DNA from: Pachyrhynchus sulphureomaculatus
Taxonomy: Eukaryota; Arthropoda; Insecta; Coleoptera; Curculionidae
DNA: 64,000 nucleotides
NCBI GenBank assembly: GCA_019049505.1
Contig: CM032452.1
Span: forward strand, 131,755,897-131,819,896
Direction of reading: 5' to 3'
The position numbers were made by a program, and so were the translations under genes. The notes beneath the pieces were generated by a model. That model saw only the letters and a program-made list of their open reading frames with translations, was not told where the DNA came from and ran no database searches. This document shows positions 34,212-48,223 of this stretch, piece by piece. Numbering within the stretch: position 1 is the stretch's first letter; each line of letters begins with the position of its first letter.

Positions 34212-34575
34212 TATATATATGAAATGCAAAGTCTCTCTGTCTGCCTGTCCGTTAGTGCGCTTATCATTGGAGAACCACTTATCCGATTTACGTATATTTT
34301 TTTAAATTCATACATATGTTTGCTGGTCCGGTTATATAATAATAATAATAATCTATATAATATATATAAAACGCAACGTTTCTTTGTCTGTCTGTCTGTC
34401 CGTTAGTGTGCTGATCATTCGAGAACCACTTATCCGATTTACGTTTTTTTAATTTTTAACTTATTATTTATCAAAAAAAATCTATAATATATATAAAACG
34501 CAACGTCTCTCTGCCTGTCTGTCCATTAGTGCGCTTTGCACTCAAGAACCACTTATCCAATTTACGTATTTTTTT
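33868..34575 (+). mobile_element. Helitron-like array fragment
   Basis: It starts TCTATAATATATAGAAAATG at 33,868 after host A. One L monomer is interrupted by (TA)n at 34,150-34,220. Short monomers follow; one ends TTATCAAAAAAAATCTATAA, shared with 43,330-43,345. It fades out at about 34,575 without a CTAG terminus. Confidence 0.7.
34150..34220. repeat. (TA)n microsatellite within a Helitron-like array
   Basis: It occupies exactly the TATAATATATATAAAATG position at the start of a monomer and continues into GAAATGCAAAGTCTCTCTG. Confidence 0.95.
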
Positions 34576-36189
34576 ATAAAATACAGAATATGGGGTTTTC
34601 ATAAAATCAAATTGTTCATATAATCAAATAGATATTTTTATTTAAAAAATGGTTGCATTTTAGGGAAATATTGTGTAATTTGTTTATGAATTTTTTTTGC
34701 AGCCGAACTTTTCTGCAAAGCCTTATTCCTGCATTTTCGCAATACCAATAAATAACAATCATCTTGTTTAAAATCAGATTAAACAAACTACGTGCCGTCT
34801 GCCAACGTACATTGAAGAATAAACTTCGAATGTGGATTATACAGATAAAAAATTATGAGGTATGCCAAAAAAATTTCTCGATATGTAAATAAAAATAAAA
34901 CTTTTTTGTAATGTGTGACTTAGATTATTATTTATTATGAAATTGGAAGTTAAAAAAAACATGTTTTTCGTCATCTAAAAAATCTATTTACTTTCTGTTA
35001 GCTGGACAAGTAAATTTAATATTTTACTTACTGTTCCATAGTACATTTCCGCCAACCTAACCATTTATATTTCTAAAATTTGCCTTAAATGTCTTAGGTT
35101 TCTGTATAATCAGGTGTCAATCCCTTCTATCCAGTGTTTCTGTTATAATTGGAAATAATGAAAAAACAAGTACACTGATATACACACACGCAGTCACAAT
35201 TTTAGCCCCATACCTCATTCTTTTGACTCGTGTATATTTTACTGTAGAACTATATGTATAATTTTATAGAACTACTATAGAATTTTGAATTAAATATCCC
35301 ATATTATAATCAAAAACCATGAAAAATTCGCATAATACCATGGAAAGATATAATACCCCTCACCGCTCTCAATTTCTTCTCACATTAACAATGAATATAA
35401 TGAAAAAAGTGTAACGTTACAATTTCCTAACTGAAAAAACTCCGAAAAAGATTTATAACAAGACAAATACGAAGTCCCTTTTCTACCTGCTGTTTTCATT
35501 CTTTTGACACATATGTTTTATTAAAAAGTTTATGCTTAAGATTTGCCTATTCTCTCATAAAACAATCCGCGGAAAATTTCTTATACTACTATTGAAACGG
35601 TACAAGATTGTCCAATCTTTTTCATCCTCTATCTGTAAAACTGATAATAAAGAAACCACTTAATTTAGATATTCGTACAGTCTAAAAACCTTGCGAATAA
35701 CATATAGCACGAAATATATGAAGCAACCTCTCTAACCCCGTTACCCCATCCCAGTAACCCCTTATATATTTTATTATAAATAATAAGCTTACAATTGGTC
35801 AATTACATCAACTAAAAATCCTGTCAAAAATCTAAAAATACTATTGAAACTATATAATATTTGACCACCCCTTTCTTCTTCTTGTATTAAAATTGAAAAT
35901 AATGAAAATTAACCTAACTTTTGAATTATTCGACTCCAGAAACCTTGAAAAGGACAGATAACAATATGTATACGAAATAATCCCTCTATTCTCCTCCTCT
36001 CTCCCCTTTTACCCCTTTCATGTTTTACTATAAAAATTTATACAAAACATGTGTTTATTATCTCACCATAAAAACAGGAAAAATTGAAAAATTACCTTAT
36101 TACTATTAAAACCATACGTAATATATCCACCCCTTCCACCCCCATTCGCCTTACACGATATCGTTTAAATGGTTTCATTCCCTCATTAG
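34576..36189. other. AT-rich non-coding stretch with diverged tandem-like segments
   Basis: No gene is seen. Between about 35,100 and 36,120 a phrase pattern (C-rich CCCCTTTTACCCC, then ATATTTTACTATAAAAATTT..., then cases like AAAATTGAAAATAATG) recurs three to four times at roughly 250-bp spacing. This suggests an old tandem duplication too diverged to define. Confidence 0.4.

Positions 36190-38830
<2,641 letters not shown>

Positions 38831-38898
<68 letters not shown>
38831..38898. repeat. (TA)n microsatellite abutting a CTAG terminus
   Basis: It begins at the base after the Helitron-like CTAG and runs into a Q repeat fragment. Confidence 0.95.
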
Positions 38899-38899
<1 letters not shown>

Positions 38900-41236
38900 C
38901 ATATATATACTAAATTTGAAACTGATATCTCATTTCGTATGAGACCAGACCTAAAGACAGACCGACGGAAATGAGTAACTATATTTTTCGTGATCTAGGA
39001 ATTCTAAAACGTGAAGAAAAACAAAAATGTCGGATTGTAATTATTTTTACGAATACAATACTTTCCTTTAGCAAGACAAGTAAAAAAGAGAAATTATTCC
39101 GAAGTTGAGAAGACGACCTTAATTAAATTAACTTAGTCTAAATATAATGAAGTTAAAAAAGAATACATGCAAAACTTGTTACGTTTATATATTTTATGAA
39201 ATCGTTAATTCAGTTAACAATTTGCGTTTATCTTGGTATTCAATATTAATTCTGTGAAATACGGACTTGATTGTTCTACCGTTGTTGTTTTAATCGCGGC
39301 ATTTAGCGTGTGTCTGCTACATTAATTATCATAAATTAAAATGATAACCAAGCTTTAGCGAACTTCCTTGTTAATTTTATTTTAATAAAAACTTTTATAT
39401 TGATCCATCACATAACAGTTTTTCGGTAAAAATGCAAAGATAGAAATAACAAGAGAAAAATAGTTTTAATAAATTTCAAGTGCCGAAAATATATATTTCA
39501 CTACATTGATATTTATCAGATTTGAGTTGATTTTGACTAGAAATCAATGATACCAAATATATTCAACGAATCTAACAACAATATGTATTTATTATCTTAC
39601 ATTTATTGACTTCTATTTTTTCATGGGATTTTTTCTTACATATAAATAAATCTCGAGCTCATTTTCCTGCTGGAAACAGCTCAATTTAGTCTGTTGTACA
39701 ATGCTCTTAAGTAACTGGTTATTTCCAAATATTTTTCGTAGATAAGCTACTAAAAAAATTAGTGAGCTAGAAGCTACCTAATGTCAATTTAAAAGTTAGC
39801 TTACTTTTCCATTTTGTGATGTTGCATTTAACAAAAAAAAAACAAGCACTACAGCTACAAACTACCAAAAAAGTAGTTAAATTAACCGCACCACAATGGC
39901 GAAGTATTATACAGTGGCGAACTTTCCTCTAGGACTTTTCTTGCTGACCATCATTGCTGAAAGTAATCTGGTCAAACTTTAATATTAACGTATTGCGTAA
40001 ACGACTGAGTTCTCGCCTTTTTAGGAGCTTGAGAGGTTTATAAATCCATTGCACCGACTTGTGCTTCGTGGGAGGACCCTAGTAGATTACCCAAGGCACA
40101 TTACGTGACAATTCACGAAAAGTAACTGTCCTCGTTTTCTAAAGCAGCCAAATGTTCTTAAAACATTTCTTTTCTCGCTAGTTTCTCATTTCTGAATGAT
40201 TATGCATAATCTAAAAAACTATAGTGTTAATATTCTAGCTTTTTCAGCAAGCACTCGAATTTTCACTCATCGTTTTTACAACAGCATATTCTCAACGGGC
40301 CTGCTGGTTTATGATATGAGGTCATCCTGTATAGGGTCTCAGCAACATCGAAACTGTTTAGACTTGAAAAAAATGAGACATTTGATTCTAAATAACTTTT
40401 CGTTCATGACCCCCTTTAATGAGAAACTTTAATACTGTGCAATGCTCCAAATTACTTTTAATCATTTTGTGGAAGAGCCACATTCGCCAAAACTCCAGAA
40501 CGAAACGAACTGGTACAAAATTACATCAGAGTATAAACTTTAATGTGTAACCAAAAACTGCTTCCTTTTAATTTCAAGTAAAAAAGATATAGAATCCTTA
40601 AGCTTCAATTGCGGTGATGTCATAGCATTCTCAGTTGAAGAATGGTATGCTTAAATTTTTCGGAAGTAAGGTTTATTAGGTAATTAATAGATATATTTTA
40701 GTGGAGTTTCCAAAATCAAAGATCACTGAACTTTTCAAATAAAACTTGCTACATCCTGTTATGGGCCATTTTATAAGAATCAAGCGAACTATGTTAGACA
40801 AACAATTTTCACGGAAAAATTTGCGAAAAAGAGTTTAATCCGCAATCTTGGACTGATCACTGCATTTTAGTCCCATAAAAATCTATAAGAAACATTACAG
40901 TACTGTAATGGGTAGTCAATGAGACTATTTTATTGGCAACAATTTAACATTGCTATTTTTTGTAAAAACGATCAATCCATGCCAATTGAGATTTGCAAAC
41001 TTAATAGCTTTAATAATTTTTGAATTTCGATGTGCTCTGAATACAAAATATAAGTAATATCTTCCTTATTTTTTTTTAAAGCATTTATTTTGGATTAGCG
41101 CACGCTATTTGGGTTCATAGTAATTTAATAAAAGGCATGGTTATTTAAATAAAAAGATCTCTAGCTCTCTCCCTAAAGAGAGACTCTAGTTTTAAACTAA
41201 TCAGATTATTTTCTTAACCTTTTCTAAACTATTATT
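38899..41236. other. AT-rich non-coding stretch; Q fragment at the left edge
   Basis: A reverse Q fragment lies at about 38,905-38,990 (AAATTTGAAACTGATATCTC). The remaining 2.2 kb has no recognisable frame or repeat. The largest frame (78 codons at 40,196) has no motif. Confidence 0.5.
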
Positions 41237-41497
41237 AGTGTTACGTACGAAACACTTATAGGATCACTTCGGTGTCTGTCTGTCACATCCGATTTTCTCC
41301 GAAACTATTTCACACAGAAAGTTGAAACTTGGCACAAATATAGGAATTGATACCCCAATCAGAGCCGTCTAGTTTGGAAAGTTAAACTCTGATTTAAGGG
41401 GTGAGCTTGAAAGGGGAAGTGAAAAGAAAATTCTAAGGTCATCCAGTGGGGTGTTAAATGAAAGTTTGTAAAATTACGAGTTCGAAAATATATAAGA

Positions 41498-43904
41498 CTA
41501 GCCGTGCCCGCGGCTCCGCTCGCTTGGACTTGATTCACCTTTATCGTCACTGCTTATTCGTTATGTTTATATTATTATATAGCTCAAGGGACCTTAGAGG
41601 CTCATGGCTTGGTTGCATACTTGTCTCCTGTTAGCTTTTCCCAGTGCGGGATTCCCATCAACTCCGGATCTTGCTTTACTGCCTGAATCCATGTAGATCG
41701 AGGTCTATCCTTGCCTCTTCTTCCAACCACTCCTCTTATTAGGGCTTGCTTTGCCTGCCTTTCTTCCTTCATCCTTGCCACGTGTCCTAACCATCTTAAT
41801 CGCTGGCTTATTATGATTTGGCTTATAAGGGGTTTCGTATATAGGCATTTTAATTCGTAGTTTGTTCTTCTTCTCCACAGTCACTCTTCTTTCCTTCCTC
41901 CGTAGATTCTTTTCAAAGCTTTCCTTTCCCACACCTCCAACGTCTCCTTTTCTCTTGCATTCAGTTTCCACGTTTCGCATCCATATGTCATCGTGGCTCT
42001 GACAACTATCGTATATATTCTTTCTTTTGCTTTTCTTGATACATTCTTTGATTTCAATATTGAATTCATTGCCCCCAAATATCTCTGTCCTTTCGCTATT
42101 CTTTCTTCTATCTCCGTCCTTTCTTGTCGACTCTCTGTTATTGTTACTCCCAGATAATTAAATTTTTCTACTTTTTCAAACATATATCTTTGCCCTAAGT
42201 TGTTTATTATATCTAAACTTTTGTTGTTTTTTATTATCCTTCTTCTTTGTAATTTCCATGTATTTTGTTTTTTCATCATCTATCTTTAGTCCTCTCATCC
42301 TTCCCCTTTCTTCTATCCTACTTATGGCTTTTTTAAGGTTCTCTTTTGCTCTTGCAATTACTGCCACATCATCAGCATAGGCCAAGCATTGGCAGGTTTG
42401 TTGGTATACCGTTCCATTTGTGTTTATTTCCGACTCCCGGATTATCTTCTCTAGTACCAAATTAAATAGACATGTCGACACTGGTTCCCCCTGTCTTAAT
42501 CCTCTCTTCACCTTAAACTTGTCTGATACTTTGCCCTCAACCAACACTCTATTTTCTGTGTCATTCTGGGTCATTCTTACCATGCGAATCAATTTACTTG
42601 GAATTTTTAGTTCTTCCATTATCTTGTAGGGTCCTTCTCTATTTACAGAGTCATATGCGTCTCTGAAATTCACAAAGACCAAGTGTAGTGCCTAATTTTG
42701 TTCTAAGATTTGCTTAATCAAAAATATCTGGTCCTGAATCCACACTGGTATTCTCACAGAATAGACTCGGCTTTCTCTGCTAGTCTGTTTTTGATAGTTA
42801 ACCCTACTATCTTGTACACGACATTCAGTAAGACTATTGGTCTATAATTTAACACACGACTCTCTCCAGCTCACTGGCATCTTTTCTGTTTCCCATATTT
42901 CTTGCACCAACGGCATATTTCATTTTCCAGATATACTCCTCCAGCTTTTATCAGTTCTACAATTTCCACCCGGGACCTTATTTTTTTTTGGGTTCTGAGT
43001 ATTTCTCTTATTTCTTCTTTGCAGGGTTTATTTGTCCCCTCCTGCACTTGAGTTAATTTTGCTTCCTATTTCTCATTCAACTCATTTTCATCTTCATTTA
43101 GTGTTTCTTTAAAGTATTCCCCCCATTTATTCAGTCTTTCTGCGAAGCTTACTGCTAAACTTCCATCTTTTTTCCTGCATATTAGCATTTTGTCTCTGTT
43201 TATTCCCGTTGTAATTTATTTAAAAAAAAAAAAAAACACGTAAATCGGATAAGTGGTTCTTGAGTGCTAAGCGCAGTAATAGATAGACAGACAGACAGAA
43301 AGACGTTACATTTTATATATTATAGATTTTTTTTGACATATATTAAATTAAGAATCTCGAATGATAAGCACACTAACAGACAGACAGACAGAGAGACGTT
43401 GCGTTTTATATATATATTATATAGATTATTATTATGATTATATAACCTGGTCAGAGAACATATGTATGAATTTAAAAAATCACGTAAATCGGATAAGTGG
43501 TTCTCGAGGGATAAGCTCACTAACGGATAGACAGGCAGACAGAGAGACGTTGTATTTTACATATATTATAGATATAGATTCTAATTATTACTATATAACC
43601 TGGCCAAAGAATATATGTATGAATTTAAAAAAAGACACGTATATTGGATAAGTGGTTCTCGCCTGATAATCGCACTAATGGACAGACAGACAGAGAGACA
43701 TTGCATTTTATATATATTATAGATTATAGATATTCTCTGCTACGTAATATTGTTCCAAATTTAATGGTTTACGCTGTGTACTGCAAGGGAACGCGCTAGC
43801 GGCAAACTTTTTTCCGACTTCATTCACTATTATTGTCACTGCAGTGATAAGCGCACTAACGGACAGACAGACAGACAGACGTTGCATTTTATATATATTA
43901 TAGA
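41498..43904 (-). mobile_element. Complete Helitron-like element (H6) carrying a LINE RT segment
   Basis: On the minus strand it begins TC at 43,904 (TCTATAATATATATAAAATG) and ends CTAG at 41,498. It lies between host A 41,497 and T 43,905 with no target duplication. From 5' to 3' it has a shortened L monomer, S, S' and two further short monomers (43,904-43,220). An RT segment (43,215 to about 41,575) and the terminal block follow (GATAAAGGTGAATCAAGTCC ... GCGGAGCCGCGGGCACGG CTAG). The 3' end has a palindromic GCGGAGCCGC about 8 nt before CTAG. No Rep/helicase is encoded, so mobilisation would need another element. Confidence 0.8.
41590..43215 (-). pseudogene. LINE reverse transcriptase inside a Helitron-like element (second copy)
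   Basis: In minus-strand order: DGSLAVSFAERLNKWGEYFK (about 43,160), CKEEIREILRTQKK, ELIKAGGVYLENEIC, MPVSWRES, then FVNFRDAYDSVNREGPYKIM (42,670). RGLRQGEPVSTCLFNLVLEK (42,510) and YADDVAVIARAKENL (42,375) follow, then the C-terminal block to about 41,600. The longest uninterrupted frame (168 codons, 42,176-42,682) contains the palm and the YADD box. At least four indels or stops interrupt the rest. No endonuclease domain lies upstream. Its 3' boundary is the same base as in the copy at 32,212. Confidence 0.88.
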
Positions 43905-44933
43905 TGCGCAAAGTTTTTTTCATATTTTCTTCATAAAATTCTGGAATATTCTCCACAGGGTGTAGATTGAGCGAAAATTATCACGAGGGCATTACGTTTG
44001 ATAATTTATCTGTCATAAAACACTATTTGTCTTGACAATATGGTGGAGTTTTTTCGTGGAAAGTTTACAACTTTCAACCGGGACTAAAAGCTAATTATTC
44101 GGTGCAATTAGTGATATCATGACGGCTGATGACCAACGGATAGGTACCGAGACAAAATAATTTTATGTAAATATTTCTTTTAGACTTTTACTACAAAGAT
44201 AGCTCGCTTTTTATATATTCTTGGTAATTCTTATATTGAAGATAATTGTGTCACTGAATTTCATTGAATACTGGAGCAATTACGGTACGGAACACTAATT
44301 GTGCAAGTTAAACTTGCACTTGGCCGGTTTTTTTTTTTAAATTTTATTATTGCTTAATTGACTCATTTTTATTTTATGTAAGTTTGTAATTTTGTGGGTG
44401 GGTATAGCACACGTTCTGCAGGGAAATCCTTAAATCCTCACAGGAGTGACCAATGGGCGGGAACAGGAATTTACATTGGTCTTGTATTTCCATAAATTGT
44501 ATTCAGTGGGAAACACAATCCTGGGCAAATCATTCTAAAGGCGTATAATGTTCTTCATATAAAAGAGTGTTTGAAAAGGATTGTACAGGGTGAGTCAACG
44601 ATAGAGTAAAGTTCATTATTGCATTTGTTTCGGGAATGACGAAATAGTTTTAGAGAATGTTAAAATGCTCAGTTTAAAATTATTTTTGAATATACAGGGT
44701 ACTTCAAAACAGTGTGGCCAATACAACATGTGTTTTTTTAAATGGAACATCCTATCTTCTAATTTATTTTTAAATTCTGCATAAAATTTTGTAACTTTTT
44801 TATTAATAATGTTATATACCTAAACCTAATATTTCAATTGTTTAAAAAGAAATACTAGTTTTCAGTTTTGTAAAAAATTGCCAGTAGCGCCATTGCTTCT
44901 AAAGATACTCAAAATTAATACGAGCTTTCTATA

Positions 44934-46225
44934 CGAGGCTGGTTTGAAAAGTCCGTGCAAAATCCAAGAGATGGCACCACCGGCGCGTATCGAGGTCATG
45001 TTTAGTTAGTAGCATCTCTTGAATGAACGCACACCAAGTTTCAGCCATATTGGTCTATTTCTTTGTGTTTGGCATTCGTGTGAATCAAGGAAGTCGAGTG
45101 ATTTTCAAGAAATGGACGAAAAAGAATTTCGTGTGGTGATTAAACATTACTTTATGAAAGGCAAAACGCCTCAGGAGACTAAAGAGAAGCTTGATAAACA
45201 TTATGGTGACTCTGCACCTTCGATTAGAACAGTTTATAAGTGGTTTCAAAATTTTCGGACTGGCCATATGGGCACAAGTGACGCTGAACGTTCTGGACGG
45301 CCTGTGGAGGTTACGACTCCAGAAATCATTGATCAAATCCATGATATGGTGATGGATGACAGAAGAGTTAAGGTGCGTGAGATTGCTAGTGCTGTGGGCA
45401 TCTCGACTGAACGGGTACATAATATTTTGCATAAACATTTGGACATGAGAAAGCTATCCGCAAGATGGATGCCGCGATTGCTCACGGTTGACCAAAAACG
45501 GAATCGTGTGAAGTGTTGCAAGGATGGTTTGCAGCTGTTCCAGAAGAATCCGGAGGACTTTAAACGTCGTTTCGTCACTGTGGATGAAACATGGATACAT
45601 TACTATACTCCTGAGACCAAACAACAATCTAAACAATGGGTTACCAAGGGGGAATCTGCACCAAAAAAGGCGAAGACCGTTCCTTCGGCCGGAAAGGTTA
45701 TGGCGACTGTCTTTTGGGATTCGCAAGGGATAATCCTCATCGACTATCTGGAAAAGGGTAAAACTATTACAGGTGAATATTATTCATCGTTATTGGACCG
45801 TTTGAAAACTGAGCTGCAAGAAAAACGCCCGCGATTGGCCCACAAGAATGTCCTTTTCCATCACGACAACGCACCAGCACACACCTCAGCAGTTGTGGTC
45901 GCAAAATTAATGGAAATAGGATTCCAACTCGTTTCACATCCCCCTTATTCTCCAGACTTGGCTCCCTCGGACTACTATTTGTTCCCCAATTTGAAGAAAT
46001 GGCTGGCGGGACAAAAATTTTATTCAAACGAGGAGGTGATTACAGACACTAATGGATATTTTGCAGACTTGGACAAATCCTATTATTCGGAAGGGATCAA
46101 CAAACTAGAACATCGTTGGACGAAGTGTATAAGCCTAAAAGAAGACTATGTCGAAAAATAAAAAAGGTTTACCCCAAACACATAAGTAGTTTTTATTTTT
46201 GCACGGACTTTTCAAACCAGCCTCG
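44934..46225 (+). mobile_element. mariner element, copy E, apparently intact
   Basis: This 1,292-bp element has perfect 29-bp terminal inverted repeats (44,934-44,962 and 46,197-46,225, starting CGAGGCTGGTTTGAAAAGTC). TA duplications lie at 44,932-44,933 and 46,226-46,227. It is the only one of five copies with an uninterrupted transposase. Confidence 0.97.
45112..46161 (+). CDS. mariner transposase (DD34D), intact, 349 codons
   Basis: This nuclear cut-and-paste transposase would bind its own terminal repeats and insert at TA. ATG 45,112 is chosen because mariner proteins start at an MDxxEFR-type motif; the frame is also open 31 codons upstream, but that extension is non-coding in other copies. 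The N-terminal paired helix-turn-helix region spans about residues 1-110 (HYFMKGKTPQETKEKLDKHY; EIASAVGISTERVHNILHKH). The linker WMPRLLT (119-125) matches the family's WVPHEL position. Catalytic residues read D158 (TVDETW), D252 (HHDNAPAHT) and D287 (YSPDLAPSDYY), with 34 residues between the last two. Length fits the roughly 345-residue family norm. No lesion is seen. Activity is inferred, not shown. Confidence 0.97.
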   Translation: MDEKEFRVVIKHYFMKGKTPQETKEKLDKHYGDSAPSIRTVYKWFQNFRTGHMGTSDAERSGRPVEVTTPEIIDQIHDMVMDDRRVKVREIASAVGISTERVHNILHKHLDMRKLSARWMPRLLTVDQKRNRVKCCKDGLQLFQKNPEDFKRRFVTVDETWIHYYTPETKQQSKQWVTKGESAPKKAKTVPSAGKVMATVFWDSQGIILIDYLEKGKTITGEYYSSLLDRLKTELQEKRPRLAHKNVLFHHDNAPAHTSAVVVAKLMEIGFQLVSHPPYSPDLAPSDYYLFPNLKKWLAGQKFYSNEEVITDTNGYFADLDKSYYSEGINKLEHRWTKCISLKEDYVEK

Positions 46226-46364
46226 TAGAGATGAAAAAAAGAGATATGTAAAGAAATTTGAGTTAGACGCTACAGGGTGTTCAAAATAAATTTATGCATT
46301 TCAACTATCTTAAGTTGAAAATTTTCAAATTTTTTAAATGGCACCCCTATATATTATTATTTTT

Positions 46365-46982
46365 AGTGTTCCGTACGGAACACTTATAAGATCACTTTGG
46401 TGTCTGTCTGTCCGTCTGTCACACCCGATTTTCTCCGAAACTGTTTGTCATAGAAAGTTGAAATTTGGTAATAATATAGGAATTGATTGCCTCATCAGAG
46501 CCATGTAGTTTTGAAAGTTAAATTTTGACTTAAGGGGTTAATTTTGGGGGGTGAAATCGGAAGTAAAAAAAAAAATTTTTTTACTAGGTAATCGAGTGTG
46601 GTATCAAATGAAAGCTTGTGAAAACACGAGTAAAAAATATATATATAATGTAATACTTGCGCAAACTTTTCTTCGTATTATTTTTAAAAAATTGCGAAAA
46701 ATCGCTGTCCACCCGCCTTATCTCGAAAAGTACTTATCAAAAAATTTTCAAAAAATCCTGGAATATTCTCCACGGGGTGTAGATTGAACGAAAATTATCA
46801 CAGAAATTTCAAGGTCATCAATTTTCAGTAAAGATTGGAAATAAACTTTGTTGAAAACTCACTTGGAGTGTGTTTTGTAAAGTCACTGATCATTTTATAC
46901 TTCCGTTACAACATTTTTTATTTTAAAAGCAATCAACGTACGGAACACTAATTGTGCAAGTTCAACTTGCACTTGACCGGTT
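46365..46982 (-). repeat. dispersed repeat R, copy (e), nearly full length
   Basis: It starts with the perfect palindrome AGTGTTCCGTACGGAACACT and ends ...GCAAGTTCAACTTGCACTTG, ACCGGTT. About 40 bp are missing at about 46,801 relative to copy (g). It sits in the left inverted arm of the ITmD41D element. Confidence 0.92.
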
Positions 46983-47225
46983 ATTTCTGATAGTTTTTAC
47001 AAAACCCTCCAACTTTTATTAAGTATATCATATACCTATTTCTAATAGTTTTCGATTTATTTTGAATTTTTCAATATTTACCCTTGTTTTTAATACACTT
47101 ACGCTATAACATCATAGTTGCCAAGACAAAACAAAAATGTAGGCATTGTCAAATTTTGAGATGTCTATCAAGCAAGTAAAAATAGTTTAATTTGTTGTAG
47201 TAAGTGACGTATAAAGGTAATAGTT

Positions 47226-48223
47226 ATGGATTTTCCTAGAGATGAATTAATTGATGTGGTTTATATACTGGGCGAGGCGGAAAAAACTTGTCTTTTGGCA
47301 GTAAGGCTTTACAGAGCGAAGTACCCTAATAGTATCTCGAAAATCTTTTCAGTGCTTAATGGAACGAATTGATGGTAGTGGTAGCGTTCAGTATACGAAA
47401 CGGAAAGTAGTAGACCAGAATGCTACTAATGAGGAAAAAGAAATGGAGATTTTACTTCATGTTGAAGATAATCCCCAGGTCAGCAGCCGTCAACTAGCTG
47501 ACTTATCTGACACATCCCAATCTACGGCTAAACGCACCACGAGAAAATACAAGTATCATCCCTTTCATATGGAACTACACCAAAAACTTAAAGACCGTGA
47601 TTTTGTATGACGTACCGCCATGAATGGAGCAATAGAGGCCGATCCAATTTTTTTATCTAAAATAATATTTTCTGATAAAGCTACTTTTCGCAGTAATGGA
47701 GCAGTTAACAATTAATCCATTTTGGATCCGGGAAGTTCAAAACCAAAACCCTTGGTCGCTTAATGTATGGTGTGGAATATTAAATTTTCGAATTATTGGT
47801 CCATATTTACCCCAGCTTCTTGAAGAAGTTGATAACTTTGAAAGGGAACAAATGTGGATTCAACAAGACGGAGCTCCTGCTCATTACCACCAGGAAGTTC
47901 GGGAATTTTTAAACGATCATTACCCACAAAAATGGATCGGTAGGGATGAATTCATTCAGTGGCCTCCTTGATCATGTGACTTAGCACCTTTAGACTTCTT
48001 TTTGTTAGGCTATACTAAAGATCGTGTTTATAGGAATCTCCCTACAATACCAGTAGATATGGAAAATAGGATATGAGATGCATGCAGGACAATAACTCCC
48101 TTTATGCTAAGGAAAGTGAAGGAGAATATAGTAAAACGACTAAACATGTGTATATAAATAGACGGGCCTATTTTTGAACATTTATTACGTCATCAATCAT
48201 TAGATAAGTTAAAACTATATTGA
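47226..48223 (+). pseudogene. ITmD41D-type transposase pseudogene
   Basis: It starts MDFPRDELIDVVYILGEAEK (ATG 47,226). After a frame change at about 47,340 it reads TKRKVVDQNATNEEKEMEIL and SSRQLADLSDTSQSTAKRTT. TGA at 47,608-47,610 follows. Then come ADPIFLSKIIFSDKATF (first catalytic D; DEATF is usual), WSLNVWCGILNFRIIGPYLP and MWIQQDGAPAHY (second D). TGA at about 47,969 sits at an arginine position (WPP-stop-SCD). The sequence continues LAPLDFFLLGYTKDRVY (third D) to the stop at 48,221. I count 41 residues between the last two aspartates. It belongs to a different lineage from the element at 3,467-4,515. Confidence 0.82.

Larger units (their letters stand above)
41237..44328 (-). repeat. 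dispersed repeat R, copy (d), split by a Helitron-like element
   Basis: The left segment is 41,237-41,497 (AGTGTTACGTACGAAACACT ... CGAAAATATATAAGA). The right segment is 43,905-44,328 (TGCGCAAAGTTTTTTTCATA ... GCACTTGGCCGG). They are contiguous when compared with copy (e) at about 46,640-46,680. The right segment contains about 170 bp of non-R sequence (about 44,040-44,270) replacing the middle. Confidence 0.85.

Noticed and set aside
45085..46027. Open frames antisense to mariner transposases (for example 81-117 codons at 45,085-45,438, 45,333-45,578 and the equivalents in copies A-D)
   Set aside because: They recur only because the mariner coding sequence recurs, and they lie in shadow frames of the real transposase.
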